Shown one piece after another: positions 1 through 10,606 of a stretch of 64,000 nt of DNA. A program made the position numbers and the translations under genes. This DNA is from Laguncularia racemosa. Lineage: Eukaryota > Streptophyta > Magnoliopsida > Myrtales > Combretaceae. Location: NCBI GenBank assembly GCA_037954665.1, contig JBBMOL010000300.1, positions 62,001 through 126,000 on the forward strand, read 5' to 3'. The notes beneath the pieces were generated by a model. That model did no database searches. It was not told where the DNA came from and worked only from the letters and a program-made list of their open reading frames with translations. Numbering within the stretch: position 1 is the first letter of the stretch; each line of letters starts with the position of its first letter.

Positions 1-1016
1 TTCTATCTATATCTCATTTTTAGCATTGCCTTTGTGAATCTACCAAACCATGCCCTAGGTAATAGTTTCAGCTCAAAAGCTTGTGGAATTTACCTAAAAA
101 ATTTCCATGTAGACTTCTTCTAGATCCCCACGCAAGAAAGTGTTCTTCATATAAGGACATTTAGGCTACCAAAGAAAAAGTCTCCTCATAGTTCGCTCCA
201 TACGTTTATGTGTATCCTTTGGCTATAAGTTTTGCTTTATATCTTTTCAAAGATCCGTCCCCCTTGTATTTTAAATTGTATACCTACTTGCAACCCAGAG
301 TCTTCTTGTTTAGAGGGTGGTTTATGATTTCTTACATTCCATTTCTTTCATGAGCACTCATATCCTCTTTCATAGCAAGTATTTAATTCTTGTGCTGCTG
401 TGCTTTAGGAAAAGTCTCTGGAATTCTAACTGAGTCAAGGGTTGTAAGAAGCTCTTTTTGTTGTTTGGACAAGTCGGTTAGATGAAATGAAATGAGCAAT
501 AGGATATAGAGTTCACTTTTGTGACCTTTTTGTAAAGTAATAGGAAAATCTATATCAGTAGCTGCATTATCATCAAGGTTCTAAGAAAAGGATAGATTAC
601 TTGTTTTTTAGCAAGATTCTTCAAATTGCCTTTGTTTTGGGATGCCATTGGGTTTTCTCGTATAAGTGTGTTTAAACTGCTCAAGGCCTTTTCTTGGAAG
701 AGAGGTTAGAGTGTCGAAATTATCAAGAAAGTTTGATTGTGGCTGTTTGGGTTCTAGTATTGATGCTGGTGGTTGTGTTTGTTGTGGTTCTTTTGGTAGT
801 GTTTGGGTACACACGAGTTGTGTTTGTGTTTAGGTACTCATGGGGCATCCACATTTTATGTTGAAGTAGGGTGAGAAACATTTCTTGTATGTTGCAACTT
901 ATCTTAAGATGGTAGTTGGCTCTTGAAATGAGAGTAGACATATTTGATCGGCTGCCCATAATCATGATCTCCCATGTGAGATGACACAATAATCCACAAA
1001 TTAAATTTCTTTTCAA
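1..1016 (-). pseudogene. Ty1/copia pol remnant (hinge and RT start), minus strand
   Basis: Read on the minus strand, positions 1-420 translate in pieces to the start of a copia reverse transcriptase. A match to the VKNAFLHGDLE block lies near 107-130, and a GCK-VY-LKYK-DGSL-RYKA-L-AKGYT-like stretch lies around 190-300. Positions 420-1016 look like the low-complexity hinge that precedes copia RT, including a region rich in P, Q and K between 608 and 814. Several stops and frame changes interrupt it, so no functional protein is possible. The catalytic YVDD part would lie beyond the left edge. I see no integrase or protease in the expected place, so the element is internally deleted or rearranged. 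The family call rests on conserved RT blocks only. Confidence 0.72.
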
Positions 1017-1019
1017 CGT

Positions 1020-1400
1020 TGTATGCCAACTATATAGCTTTCTCCAAATTAAGAGGATCTAATGTACTTAATCTATTGCTAATACCTTCTCTTAACCTAC
1101 CAATGAAATAACCAAGTAGAGGTCTTGTTAAAATGCAGCATAAACTTACGAACAAAAGTGCACCAATCAAGATGTGGATATATCTATGATGCAATGTTTT
1201 AAGCCAATGGATTGCCTTAGCCTCGCATGCAAATAGGAATCATTTTGATCTTTCTATTGCTCTTAATCTAATTAATGTTAAAGTATTATTCCATAGTAGC
1301 TAACCATGAAGTTGGATCCATACCATCAAAGCTAAGCAAAGTTGGTCGAGTTAAACATTTGAAATTTTACTAATTAAACTACACTATAAATGACTAAAAG
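1020..1400 (-). pseudogene. gag-like remnant, minus strand
   Basis: On the minus strand this stretch gives broken reading frames that resemble a retrotransposon gag. One piece near 1260-1345 resembles the FDG-DP--W-----YF start of gag domains, and another near 1060-1140 resembles the GYFIGRLREGI segment. There are many stops. It sits immediately upstream (minus-strand sense) of the copia hinge without an intervening protease or integrase. It may belong to the same deleted element or to a different, adjacent one. Confidence 0.33.
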
Positions 1401-2798
1401 TGCTTTGGAGAAGCTCAAGTGCATATAGGTGTGGAATTGTGATAATTTATCCATTGGTATCCCTTGAAATTTGTGTAATGTAGGTATATTGAGTAGTGTT
1501 TATGTGAATTTTTGAAAAACTCACTAGAACTCCTCCTTAGTCACAAGTGATGCAATTCTCTTTATAATAGAAACATTATGTCAAGTTAGATTTCTTATGG
1601 GACTTGTTAAACACCTGGTTCTTGTCACTCTAAGTAATCTAATTAGAAATGTAGAGTGACACACGATCAAGTGTCGTCAACCTCAATTCCATTTGCAAGA
1701 AAATGAGTTCAAGTGTTTTTGTCCAAAACTCAATTATCATATGCATGTTTCGAAAGCACCTTAGTTATTCAATCAAAAACCAAATTTGGTCAAGGCATTT
1801 GAATAATCTTGGTTATTCATTCAAAAACCAAATCCAGTCAAGGCATTTGAATAATCTCAATTGTTAAAACTAATGATCAATCGCAAGGAACAAAATACAT
1901 GAACAACTATGCTAAAATTTCAAATAATCACATACTTAGATACCTATTATACACTTATTATGCAAATTCAACTATCAATATTTCATAATCCTACAAACAA
2001 TAATTTAGCACATGATTAATGTAAGAAAAACACATAAAAAAGGGCATAATAATCATTAAAAAGAGCATAGATAAGAGTTTAGATGAAACTTGTAGGAGTT
2101 TTACAAAATGTAAATCCAAAACTTTACGAAGGAGTCGTGTTCTTGGTGTTCCGAGCACTCCAAATAGCGTGAAATTACTTAAAATAGCTAAAACTACCTA
2201 AAATTATCCTAAACTAACATATATTATTAGTCCTTGATTAAGAGTAAGAGTAATGTAATAGAATGGGTGTTGTCCTTAAAAATGAATAGAATAACGTTTT
2301 TTAATAGTTTGGTGCTATCAGCTGGATGGACACGTGTCAGCTTCTTGTGCACTAGTGTTTAAGGTGCCACTTTGAGGTTTCAGGCTAATGTCTAGACACG
2401 TGGCCTTTAGACTGTAGGGGAGTGACTCATCTTGGCAAAAAATCTAGAAATTGGCGTCCAAATAGTGGGAGTGTGGTGTCTAGCTGGTGGTGATTTCCTA
2501 GCTACTGTTCAGACAGAAGGCCTTGTTCACAGCTTCTTTTTCTCCAGACATGGGGCATCTAGATGGTAGTTAAGCTACCATCCGAACATCCATTGATTCC
2601 ATGTATGAATCAACTTAAAATTGATATAATTAACTCAAAATTTGATTTTTTTTCAACATTTTCATATTCTTTTGATTTGCAGGTCTATTTCTCACACAAT
2701 TAACACATTTTTGAATGATTTAATTAGTTTTTAGTCAATCAATTGTGTGTGATTGATACTTTTAAACTGGAAAAAACACGTAATTTTGCGTGTTATCA
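1401..2798 (-). other. possible minus-strand LTR or leader ending at 2798
   Basis: There is no coding sequence here. The right edge, read on the minus strand, begins TGATAACACGCAAAATTACG, a type of start seen on many plant LTRs, and the position fits a 5' LTR for the minus-strand remnant at 1-1400. I could not find a partner LTR, a primer-binding site or a target duplication. The left boundary is a guess. Confidence 0.28.
1763..1858. repeat. 48-49 bp tandem duplication
   Basis: Two adjacent copies of a unit run from TTATTCAATCAAAAACCAAA to CAAGGCATTTGAATAATCT. They differ at a few bases (ATTTGG versus ATCCAG). The duplication lies within the possible LTR at 1401-2798. Confidence 0.8.
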
Positions 2799-3192
2799 GC
2801 AGGAGTAATGGTGGTGTTATTCATAGTGAAGGGGGATGAAAGTGTCAGTAGTGGTGGATAACAATGATGGCAGAGTTGAAGGTAGATGTGCTGAAGGAGG
2901 GGAGTGGTGCTGTGGAAGGAGGTGCAAAGGTGGTGGTGGAAGAAGGCAGTGGCATGATGGCTGTCAGTTGCTCGTGACAGCATCTCAAACAAGGGGAACT
3001 GTACCTTTAGAATCGTGCATTTTCCTTTCCATCATTGGCATTTTTTTTTCTTCCCATCTCATTTTTGTTGAACTTAAAAAGATAAAGAAGATAGTTGGAA
3101 TGTTCATGAGGGAAGAAGATGTTTGATTTATGGTCTATAACAATTTATCATATTGTATGGTTTTGAGGAACAAATTCTTTAAACATATGCAG
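2799..3192. other. unassigned stretch before the first visible exon
   Basis: Plus-strand frames are open for short distances (about 96 codons from 2836) and are rich in G, V and C because of GGTGG-type runs. I recognise no domain. The last bases (ATATGCAG at 3185-3192) form a good splice acceptor for the exon that follows. Confidence 0.4.
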
Positions 3193-3283
3193 GGCACCAC
3201 TCTTTGAAGTTCAGACTGATAACTGGGAATGCTTCTGCTCTGTTTTCTGGGATCCAAGCCATTCAGATTGTGCTGTGCCTCAG
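3193..3283 (+). pseudogene. host pseudogene exon block 1
   Basis: The exon is 91 nt: one base completing a codon, then 30 codons. It begins after the acceptor ATATGCAG and ends CAG before the donor GTAACT at 3284. It encodes a W-, C- and D-rich peptide including NWECFCSVFWDPSH and ending CAVPQ. The frame is open throughout and closes exactly on a codon boundary. Confidence 0.66.
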
Positions 3284-3954
3284 GTAACTTTGTTGTGGCT
3301 TTTGTTTCTTGTAACTTGAGTTTAGTGTGATGCAATGGCAAGTAATATGTCAACTACACATTCATTCCCATGAAGGATACTGGTTATTGTTTCTTGGGTA
3401 ATGAGTCAATTGTATGAATGAATAAATGCGGGTGCACGAGACCTTAGCCTTACCTTTATATAGTCAAAGAAAAATCCTTACCCTTAAAATTAATATTCAG
3501 TACAAAACACTTGTGTAATTAGGTAATTCTAAGCTTTGAAATGTCAAAAAAAAAAATGTCCTATCTACATTTTATCTTCATCTTATTCAAAATCATTAAC
3601 TATATATTCGTCCTAAGTGATGGACCTATGATGATTCTGTTTCCTCCAAATTAAACACAGCAGCCAAGACAAATTCCATGCTGTAACAATTTAGCTCTTG
3701 GTTTCAACATTGCTATCGTCCTTGCTGACACAGCACCCCAGGATTTGAAGCTTGCTGGGTATTTAGATTTCTAAGTACCTTAAACTTATGCTGAATATGG
3801 GCTAGGGAAGAAGACTTGACAATGGGTTTCAGTTCCTATGGTGCACAAGTGTAGCACATTGTGTTTTCAACTCTCCACTGCAACAGTTTGACCATGGGGT
3901 ATAAGCTTCTCTTATATTATTAACCACAAATTGATGGCATGCTGTTGTGGCCAG
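3284..3954. other. intron sequence, no elements recognised
   Basis: This is the start of the enlarged intron after donor GTAACT. It is AT-rich, with an A9 run near 3546. I see no coding signal. Confidence 0.45.
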
Positions 3955-4190
3955 GAATACTTTTTGGGACCATAGAATTCAGACCATGGGACATTTGTGG
4001 TTGGCATACTTTAAGTGATCATTTGGCCCGACTTGTTACCATCGTTTTCCTTACACGTGTAAAGTCGAAGAAAGAAACAAGCATTAGTGTCCTAAGTTGA
4101 TGTGTTTTGTTTTTGGTGCCTGTTCATGTAATTGCTTACATGTTGCTTATGTGTCATGTGCCAAGTTTGTTGTGTGAGTATGTTTGTGTG
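3955..4190 (+). repeat. left arm of a large imperfect inverted repeat
   Basis: This stretch aligns with the reverse complement of 9963-10172. Both arms share AAGAAAGAAACAAGCA, then TGATGT, CATGTAATTGCTTA, TTATGTGTCATGTGC and GTATGTTTGTGT, in the same order with small gaps. By eye identity is roughly 70-80 percent in the inner half and lower outside. Gypsy-1 sits between the arms. Without it the arms would be separated by a loop of only about 115 bp. Confidence 0.72.
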
Positions 4191-4293
4191 TCTGTTTCAC
4201 TCATTCATAATCACTACTCCCTAAACTTAATCTTGATATTACTGAACCGATGGAACAACTCCCCTAAGTGCTTGGCTGCAACCACAACACCCC

Positions 4294-4298
4294 TAAAT
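4294..4298. other. target-site duplication of gypsy-1 (left)
   Basis: The 5-bp sequence TAAAT immediately precedes the 5' LTR and is repeated exactly at 9952-9956 after the 3' LTR. Five bp is the usual length for Ty3/gypsy integrases. Confidence 0.9.
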
Positions 4299-4439
4299 TG
4301 ATGCGGACACGGGTTGATACACGGTCGTGTATCATATCAGGGAACTTCTAGAAACACACACGACTTCATATACGGCTAGGAGGCACGGTCGTGTGAGATA
4401 CCTGGATGATTCCCAGAAACGTACACGGCCAGGAGGCAC

Positions 4440-4452
4440 GGCCGTGTGTTTT
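4440..4452 (+). promoter_or_regulatory. CACGGCCGTG palindrome in gypsy-1 U3
   Basis: This is the best-preserved palindrome of the 5' LTR, with decayed relatives on both sides between 4310 and 4550 (CACGGTCGTG, CACGGCCATG, CATGGCCGTG). The equivalent cluster of the 3' LTR lies at 9425-9672. Their position upstream of the TATA box suggests enhancer-like elements; that role is inferred. Confidence 0.6.
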
Positions 4453-4633
4453 ATCAGGATCTCTTCCAGAAGTATACACGGTTGCATGCACGGCCATGTC
4501 CGCCAGAAATATTCCCAGAAGCTTACACGGCCCGTATGCATGGCCGTGTACTTTCCAAATGACGGACGTGTATACTTATATTTATTTCCACGTGTACATA
4601 TTTATTTCCCTTTTTACATGTTTTACTGAGATG

Positions 4634-4641
4634 TATAAATA
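4634..4641 (+). promoter_or_regulatory. TATA box of gypsy-1 5' LTR
   Basis: TATAAATA lies about 335 bp into the LTR, downstream of the palindrome cluster. The same motif is at 9754-9761 in the 3' LTR. Confidence 0.7.
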
Positions 4642-4832
4642 ATTATTAGGTCATTTTAGGGTTGGGTTTTATTCAATATTCGATACATACCTTTTAGAGA
4701 GGAGTTTCTCTGCTATTTTCGGTTGTGCGTAATTAAGGTTTGTTCAAGGGATAATTGATAATTATTCTTTGTTTATTACGAGGCAATCCTAGAATCGGAT
4801 TTGTTTCGTTTACGCTTCTCGCGCTGCGTCAG

Positions 4833-4849
4833 TTGGTATCAGATCAAGG
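4833..4849 (+). other. gypsy-1 primer-binding site
   Basis: TTGGTATCAGATCAAGG directly follows the LTR. It matches the initiator-methionine tRNA primer site (TGGTATCAGAGC) with one change. Confidence 0.85.
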
Positions 4850-4864
4850 TAATTTCCTGTAGAG

Positions 4865-6045
4865 ATGTCAACTCATCAAGGCGATGACGGCGGTCATGTT
4901 CTTGACGGTGTTCAAGATGCGAGATCACAAGGAAACCATCAATGGGTTCCAAGGGCAGAGTTTGACGCTATGCATCAGAAGGTCGGGCGTATGGAACGGT
5001 GCCTTAATGAATTGATCGAGCGTTTCGACGCCTTAGCAGTAGACCCCAATAGGGTTGGGGGTGTTGGGAGGAATCCACCACGGGCAACTGATGTCTACGG
5101 TGGAAATATGGTCCGACCTGTCGTCGAGAACAGGTGTGGACGAGTAGAGGGTGAAGAATCCAGCGATGAGAGCGATGACCCATATGGGGGTAGACCATAG
5201 CAAGGGCGCGGTGGTAACGGTGGTGGTTATCGGCCGGTTCAGTACGGAAACAACCATAGAGACGTCGATTATCGAAGAAACCGTGGAGGGTATGATCAAG
5301 GAGATGGAGGAGATTACCGCCTGAAGGTCGACATTCCGTAGTTTGACGGTAGCCTTAATATCAAAGGCTTCCTGGATTGGATTGTCGAAGTAGATCGGTT
5401 TTTCAACTATATGGAAATTCCAGAAGACCGCCGGGTGAGATTGGTGGCGTGTAGACTAAAGAGTGGAGCCTCAACATGGTGGGAGAGGCTGCAGAACGGG
5501 AGGCAAAGAGAGGGTAAACATCCAGTGAGAATGTGGTATCGCATGAAGTAATTGTTGCAACACGATTTTCTCCCGCCGGACTATGAGCAGATATTGTTCC
5601 AACAATATCAACGGTGCCGTCAGGGGCAGCGGTCGGAATGACTTGAGGGAAAGTGAAGGCCAGCAAGTCGTTCGATACGTAAAAGGCATGAAGCTCCAGA
5701 TCAAGGACAAAATTGGGATTACAATGGTGAGGAACCTGGTTGAGGAGAAGAACTTGGCCCTCCGAGCTGAACTAATGTTGTAGGAGCAAAGTAGTAGATA
5801 CGGAGGTGGAAGAAAGGGATATGTTGGTGAAGCTGTAGGCAGTTGTAGTAAGACGAGATTTGAGAAAAACAAAGGTGCTGCATACAAACCTAGCGAGGAC
5901 AGCGCCAGGAGAGAAGACAAGATTGAGGGAAAGAAACCGATGGAACCTAAGGGAACCCAGAGGCAGAGTAACCCGTATGCCAAGCCTATTTTGGGTAAGT
6001 GTTTCCAATGTAATCAACCGGATCATAGGTCAAATGAATGTCCTG
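4865..6045 (+). pseudogene. gypsy-1 gag with zinc knuckle (disabled)
   Basis: Gag packages element RNA in a virus-like particle. The likely start is ATG 4865, 16 bp after the primer site. An N-terminal acidic, coiled-coil-like segment (RMERCLNELIERFDAL) is followed by an RGG-rich linker and the retrotransposon gag core (GFLDWIVEVDRFF, STWWERLQ). A CCHC knuckle CFQCNQPDHRSNEC lies near 6000-6042. In-frame stops occur at 5198, 5339, 5549, 5639 and 5781, and a frame shift lies near 5640-5660. Several stops sit where CAG, CAA or CGA would be expected. The knuckle is followed by a glutamate-rich stretch leading straight into protease in the same frame. Confidence 0.85.
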
Positions 6046-8291
6046 CTAGGAGAAGTGTTAACATCCTTGATAGGGGGGATGATGATGAGATTTGCTGTGA
6101 GCCTGATGGAGAGGAGGAGTACTATGAGGAGGAGGAAGAGGTAGCAGAACTAACCTATGTGATTAGGTGGATGATGCTAACGCCAAAACAGGAAGAGATC
6201 ACACAACGACACCAGTTGTTTCGCGCGAGGTGTACTATTAATGGGAAGGTGTTTGAACTAATAGTAGATAGCGGAAGTTGTGAAAACATCATAGGAAGAG
6301 AAGTTGTGAAGCAGTTGCAGCTACTTATCGAGAAGCACCCAAATCTGTACACTATAGGATGGATCAAAGCTGCAGAGAGGATTGAAGTGAAGGAAAGATG
6401 TAGGGTACCATTCTCAATAGGGAAATACCGCGATGAAGCCTTCTGTGACATCATAGACATGGATGCCTGTCATATCCTATTTGGTAGGCCATGGCAGTTT
6501 GATGTAAATGCACAACACGCGGGAAAGGAGAATGTATACAGACTGGAGAAGGGAGGTGTGAGGTACACCTTGTTGTCGTTGAAGAAGGAAGGACGCTCAA
6601 AGGAGAAGAAGGCAGAAAGTCGTTCTTTCCTAACTGTCACCCAATCAGAAAAAGACTTGGTGGAAGATTTAAACGAGTCACGGGTGGTTCATGCTCTTAT
6701 AGTAAAAGATGTGGCGGCTGGAGAGAATGAAGCTAGGATGGAAATACCCAAAGCAGTAAAGAGTTTACTGGAGGAGTTTAAGGAGGTGGCTCCTGATGAC
6801 CTACCTAAGGGTCTACCGCCTTTGAGAGACATCCAACATCAGATAGACCTGGTGCCTAGAGCAAGTCTCCCAAACTTACCACACTATAGGATGAGCCCTA
6901 AGGAAACTGAGATCCTGCAAAATAAGGTCCAAGAGCTTTTGGACAAGGGGTTTATTCGGGACAGCCTGAGTTCGTACGCGGTCCCAGCATTGTTGACTCC
7001 TAAGAAAGATGGGAGCTGGAGGATGTGTGTTGATAGTAGGGCTATCAATAAGATTACCATAGGATACAAATTTCCCATTCCACGCATCGAGGATATGTTG
7101 GACAGGTTGAGCAGAGCCACTATCTTCTCCAAGATAGATCTGAAGAGTGGATACCATCATATTTGAATCCGCCCTGGAGATGAATGGAAGACGGCATTCA
7201 AGACAAAGGAGCTGTATGAATGGCCGGTGATGCCGTTTGGTCTCAGTAACGCACCAAGTACTTTCATGCGAGTAATGAACCAGGTATTAAAACCCTTTAA
7301 TGGTCGCTTCATTGTCGTATATTTTGATGATATCTTGGTGTTTAGTAAATTTGAGGAAGAACATCTTGAGCATTTGAGATGTGTTATGTCTATACTGAGG
7401 GAGAATAAACTGTTCGCCAATCTAAAGAAATGTACATTCTTGTCAAAACGACTATTGTTCCTTGGGTTCATAGTCAGCAGTGAGAGGGTGATGGTGGATG
7501 ATGAGAAAGTGAAAGTGATTAAAGAGTGGCCAACTCCAAAAGCCGTTACTGAGTTGAGAAGTTTTCTCGGCTTGGCTAGCTTCTATAGGAGGTTTATTAA
7601 ACACTTCAGTATAGTCGTTGCTCCCTTAACTGAATGTTTGAAGAAAGGTAAATTCCAATGGAGCGAAGAGGCTGAAGCAAGTTTTATAGGCTTGAAGAAA
7701 CGATTGTATAGCGCCCCTGTATTAGCGCAACCGGACTTTAACAAGTTATTTGAGGTAGATTGCGACGCCAGTGGAGTTGGGATCGGGGCGGTGCTGTCAC
7801 AGGAGAAAAGACCAATAGCATTTTATAGCAAAAAGTTGTGTGAAGCCAGGAGGAATTGGTCTACATATGACAAGGAGTTCTATGTTGTGGTAAGAGCTCT
7901 TAAAGTATGGGAACACTATTTGGTTAGGAAGGAGTTCATTTTGTACTCGGATTGCGGGGCTCTTAAACACCTAAGCGGCCAAACCCGGATAAGTAAGGAC
8001 ATGCATGCAAGGTGGATTGAGTTCTTACAAAGATTTCCTTTCAGATTGATGCACAAGTTAGGAGTGCAAAACAAGGTAGCGGACGCCCTGAGTAGAAGAG
8101 CGAATGTCCTACTCACTCTGAGTGCGGACATTGTCGGATTTGAAAGGCTAAAGGAGCTGTACGAAGGGGATGGAGACTTTAAAGAAACGTGGACTAAATG
8201 TGCCAATAGGGAACCTTGTGACGACTACCATATTCACGACAGATACTTAATGAAAGGGAATCAGCTGTGCATCCCTAAGTCGTCCTTATAG
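6046..8291 (+). pseudogene. gypsy-1 protease, reverse transcriptase and RNase H (disabled)
   Basis: All domains are in one frame. The aspartic protease has its active-site triplet in IVDSGSCEN near 6262-6288. RT follows, with KKDGSWRMCVDSRAIN near 7003-7050, the SKIDLKSGYH block near 7129-7155, MPFGLSNAPSTF near 7230 and the catalytic YFDD at about 7320-7331. RNase H lies near 7740-8090 (FEVDCDASGVGIGAVLS, TYDKEF, VADALSRR). Stops occur at 7164, where an arginine CGA is expected, and at 8289, before the integrase. The catalytic RT and RNase H residues I can check are still present. Confidence 0.93.
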
Positions 8292-9422
8292 GAAAAACTT
8301 ATCCGAGACCTGCACGGTGGTGGATTGGCAGGACATATGAGCAGAGATAAGACCCTAGCTGCAGTTGTCGAGAGGTATTTTTGGCCTTGATTAAGGAGGG
8401 ATGTGTATAGAATTGTGGAAGGGTGTTATATTTGCCAAGTGTCGAAGGGGCACTCCCAGAACACTGGCTTGTATACTCCTCTCCCTGTGTCGGCAAACAT
8501 TTGGGAGGACCTGTCGATGGACTTTGTACTTGGTTTGCCTCGTACCCAACGAGGTGCTGACTCTGTTTTTGTTGTAGTTGACAGGTTTTCCAAGATGGCG
8601 CACTTTATTCCCTACAGGAAGACCGCTGATTCACGGGCAATCGCACAGCTATTCTTTAAGGAAGTGGTGCGCCTACATGGGGTCCCAAAGTCCATTACCT
8701 TCGATAGAGATAGCAAGTTCCTTAGCCATTTTTGGAGAACTCTCTGGTACATGTTTGACTCATCTCTGAATTACAGCAGCACGGCTCATCCTCAAACCGA
8801 TGGTCAGACGGAAGTAACCAACCGGACCCTCGGAAACCTCATTAGAAGCATTTGCCGTGAGAAGCCAGGGCAGTGGGATCAAGCGTTGGCTCAAGCTGAA
8901 TTTGCTTATAATAGTTCCGTCCATCGAACTACTGGAAGATCACCGTTTTCAGTGGTGTACACCAAAACGCCACAACACGCGCTAGACCTGATCAAGTTAC
9001 CCAAGGGTATGGTGGGTGACGTCACTGCTAAGCATATGGCGGAACAATGCCAAATCACTACAGCGAAAGTCAGACGGAAAATAGAAGAATCTAATACCCA
9101 ATATAAAGGGGCTACGGATAAGCATAGACGGAAGAAACTGTTTGACGTAGGCGATCAGGTAATGGTTTATCTTTAGAAAGAGCGTTTCCCTGCGGGCAAA
9201 TATGGGAAACTCCAACCAAAGAAATATGGGCCCTATGAAGTAGTGCGCAAGATAAATGACAACGCGTACATTGTACAACTTCCCGAATATATGAACATCT
9301 CCTGCACTTTTAATGTGGCAGATCTGTCTCTTTTCCACCCCGATGACACACCATTATATCCTGAAGAGAACTCGGGGTCAAGTTCTTCATTGGTGGGAGA
9401 GAATGATGCGGACACGGGTTGA
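8292..9422 (+). pseudogene. gypsy-1 integrase (disabled), ending inside the 3' LTR
   Basis: Integrase inserts element cDNA. The H2C2 zinc region is near 8310-8455 (HGGGLAGH, CYICQVSKG). The DDE core is visible as SMDFVLGLP near 8515, FDRDSKFLSHFW near 8700 and GQTEVTNRTL near 8800, so all three acidic residues are present. The C-terminal half has the usual VADLSLF ending. Stops at 8388 (expected CGA) and 9174 break it. The frame finally stops at 9420-9422, some 19 bases inside the 3' LTR. No chromodomain follows. Confidence 0.92.
9391..9403 (+). other. gypsy-1 polypurine tract
   Basis: TGGTGGGAGAGAA abuts the 3' LTR start and is the expected plus-strand primer. Confidence 0.75.
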
Positions 9423-9951
9423 TATACGGTCGTGTATCATGTCAGGAAACTTCCAGAAACACACACGGCTTCATACACGGTCAGGAGGCACGGCCGTGTG
9501 AGATACCTGGATGATTCCCAGAAACATACACGGCTAGGAGGCACAGCCGTGTGTTCTGTCAGGATTTCTCCCAGAAGCATACACGGTTGCATGCACGACC
9601 AGGAGACACGGCCGTGTACTACGCCAGAAATATTCCCAGAAGCTTACACGGCCCGTATGCACGGCCGTGTACTTTCCAGATGACGGACTGTATACTTATA
9701 TTTATTTCTACGTGTACATATTTATTTCTCTTTTTACATGTTTTACTGAGATGTATAAATAGTTATTAGGTCATTTTAGGGTTAGGTTTTATTTAATATT
9801 CGATACACACCTTTTAGAGAGGAGTTTCTCTGCTATTTTCGGTTGTGCGCAATCGAGGTTTGTTCAAGGGATAATTGATAATTATTCTTTATTTTTTATG
9901 AGGCAATCCTAGAATCGGATTTGTTTCGTTTACGCTTCTCGCGCTGCGTCA
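9404..9951 (+). repeat. gypsy-1 3' LTR
   Basis: It is 548 bp and ends GCGCTGCGTCA like the 5' copy. It is 15 bp longer, mainly because of extra sequence near 9600-9620 in the palindrome cluster. Most other differences from the 5' LTR are C/T or G/A. Confidence 0.95.
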
Positions 9952-9956
9952 TAAAT
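9952..9956. other. target-site duplication of gypsy-1 (right)
   Basis: TAAAT is identical to 4294-4298. Confidence 0.9.
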
Positions 9957-9962
9957 ATACAT

Positions 9963-10172
9963 AAACACAAACATACTTGCTCAACAGACAGCACATGACA
10001 CATAAGCAATTACATAGGCGAGCACAAAACATGAAATACATCAGCTTTAGATGCTATTGCTTGTTTCTTTCTTAACTCCATTCACGTAGGAGAAGGGGTA
10101 GTAGCACGATTTTATCATGTAAACCCCGCAACATTCTGGGGGCATGAGTTTGCTTATTGCCTAAAAGTTTAG
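9963..10172 (-). repeat. right arm of the imperfect inverted repeat
   Basis: Its reverse complement matches 3955-4190. Shared blocks include CATGTAATTGCTTA and AAGAAAGAAACAAG. Outward, the match weakens but TTTACATGAT versus TTTAAGTGAT and ACTTTTAGG versus ACTTTTTGG still align. Confidence 0.72.
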
Positions 10173-10456
10173 CATCTTGAACATCTTTGTGGAATGCATT
10201 AGTTCTCCTCTTGGATGGGAACTGTACCTTCATGTACTCTCTTAATGAAGACCATCAATCAAGTTTTGCTAACCTAGTGATTTCCACAACTCTAGCATAG
10301 CCTAGGTGTTCTCCTTAGTAACTAATTAGTTCCAAGCCACTAGCGACATAACCAATACTATCTTAGTTGCAAAATTCCAAGGATAATGTGGACTTCGGAG
10401 AGTTGATCTTTGCATGATTTGCTCGCACTATCTTTTCCAATACACAGCAAAATAAT
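10173..10456. other. unassigned, possibly LINE 5' region
   Basis: I see no reading frame or motif. It leads into the LINE fragment on the plus strand and may be its leader. Confidence 0.35.
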
Positions 10457-10606
10457 GAGGGGGTAGTTTTGTTCGCTTTTGTGTTCCTAAGTGAGTTTCT
10501 CCTCCCCATCATTGCTGTTCATGAGGTGGTGAGGGGGTAGTTTTGTTCGCTTTTGTGTTCCTAAGTGAGTTTCTCTTCCCATCGTTGCTGTTCATGAGGT
10601 GGTGGT
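10457..10606. repeat. 74-bp tandem duplication
   Basis: Two adjacent copies start GAGGGGGTAGTTTTGTTCGC at 10457 and 10531 and end near CATGAGGTGGTG. They differ by about three bases, so the duplication is recent compared with the surrounding decay. Confidence 0.9.

Larger units (their letters stand above)
4299..4831 (+). repeat. gypsy-1 5' LTR
   Basis: It is 533 bp, starts TGATGCGGACACGG and ends GCGCTGCGTCA. The first half (U3) holds a cluster of imperfect copies of a unit containing the palindrome CACGGCCGTG, spaced by phrases such as CCAGAAACGTACACGG and AGGAGGCACGG. A TATA box follows at 4634-4641. Confidence 0.95.
4299..9951 (+). mobile_element. gypsy-1: complete but decayed Ty3/gypsy retrotransposon
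   Basis: The element is 5.65 kb with both LTRs, a primer-binding site, one gag-pol frame, a polypurine tract and a TAAAT target duplication. Domains run gag, zinc knuckle, protease, RT, RNase H, integrase in the gypsy order. Gag and pol share one frame apart from one shift near 5640-5660, as in many chromoviruses, but I see no classical chromodomain. At least nine in-frame stops make it inactive. The LTRs differ at many sites, mostly transitions, plus a 15-bp length difference, so it is fairly old. It lies in the enlarged intron of the host pseudogene and inside an inverted repeat. Confidence 0.95.

Noticed and set aside
2762..3126. Open frames on both strands (76 and 96 codons) as a possible small gene
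   Set aside because: The peptides are dominated by His, Ser and Cys or by Gly and Val runs that follow simple GGTGG/CCACC sequence. There is no domain and no conserved start context.
4440..4560. Palindromic repeats in LTRs as a CRISPR-like array
   Set aside because: Units are imperfect, the spacers are themselves repeats, the host is a plant, and the repeats lie inside LTRs.
4327..4642. Open frames of about 100 codons in the gypsy-1 LTR
   Set aside because: They arise because the repeat unit lacks stops in several frames on both strands. They lie in U3/R of an LTR and have no protein-like features.
5004..5983. Minus-strand frames (up to 170 codons) opposite gypsy-1 gag
   Set aside because: They are shadows of the plus-strand gag, which has clear gag motifs in frame.
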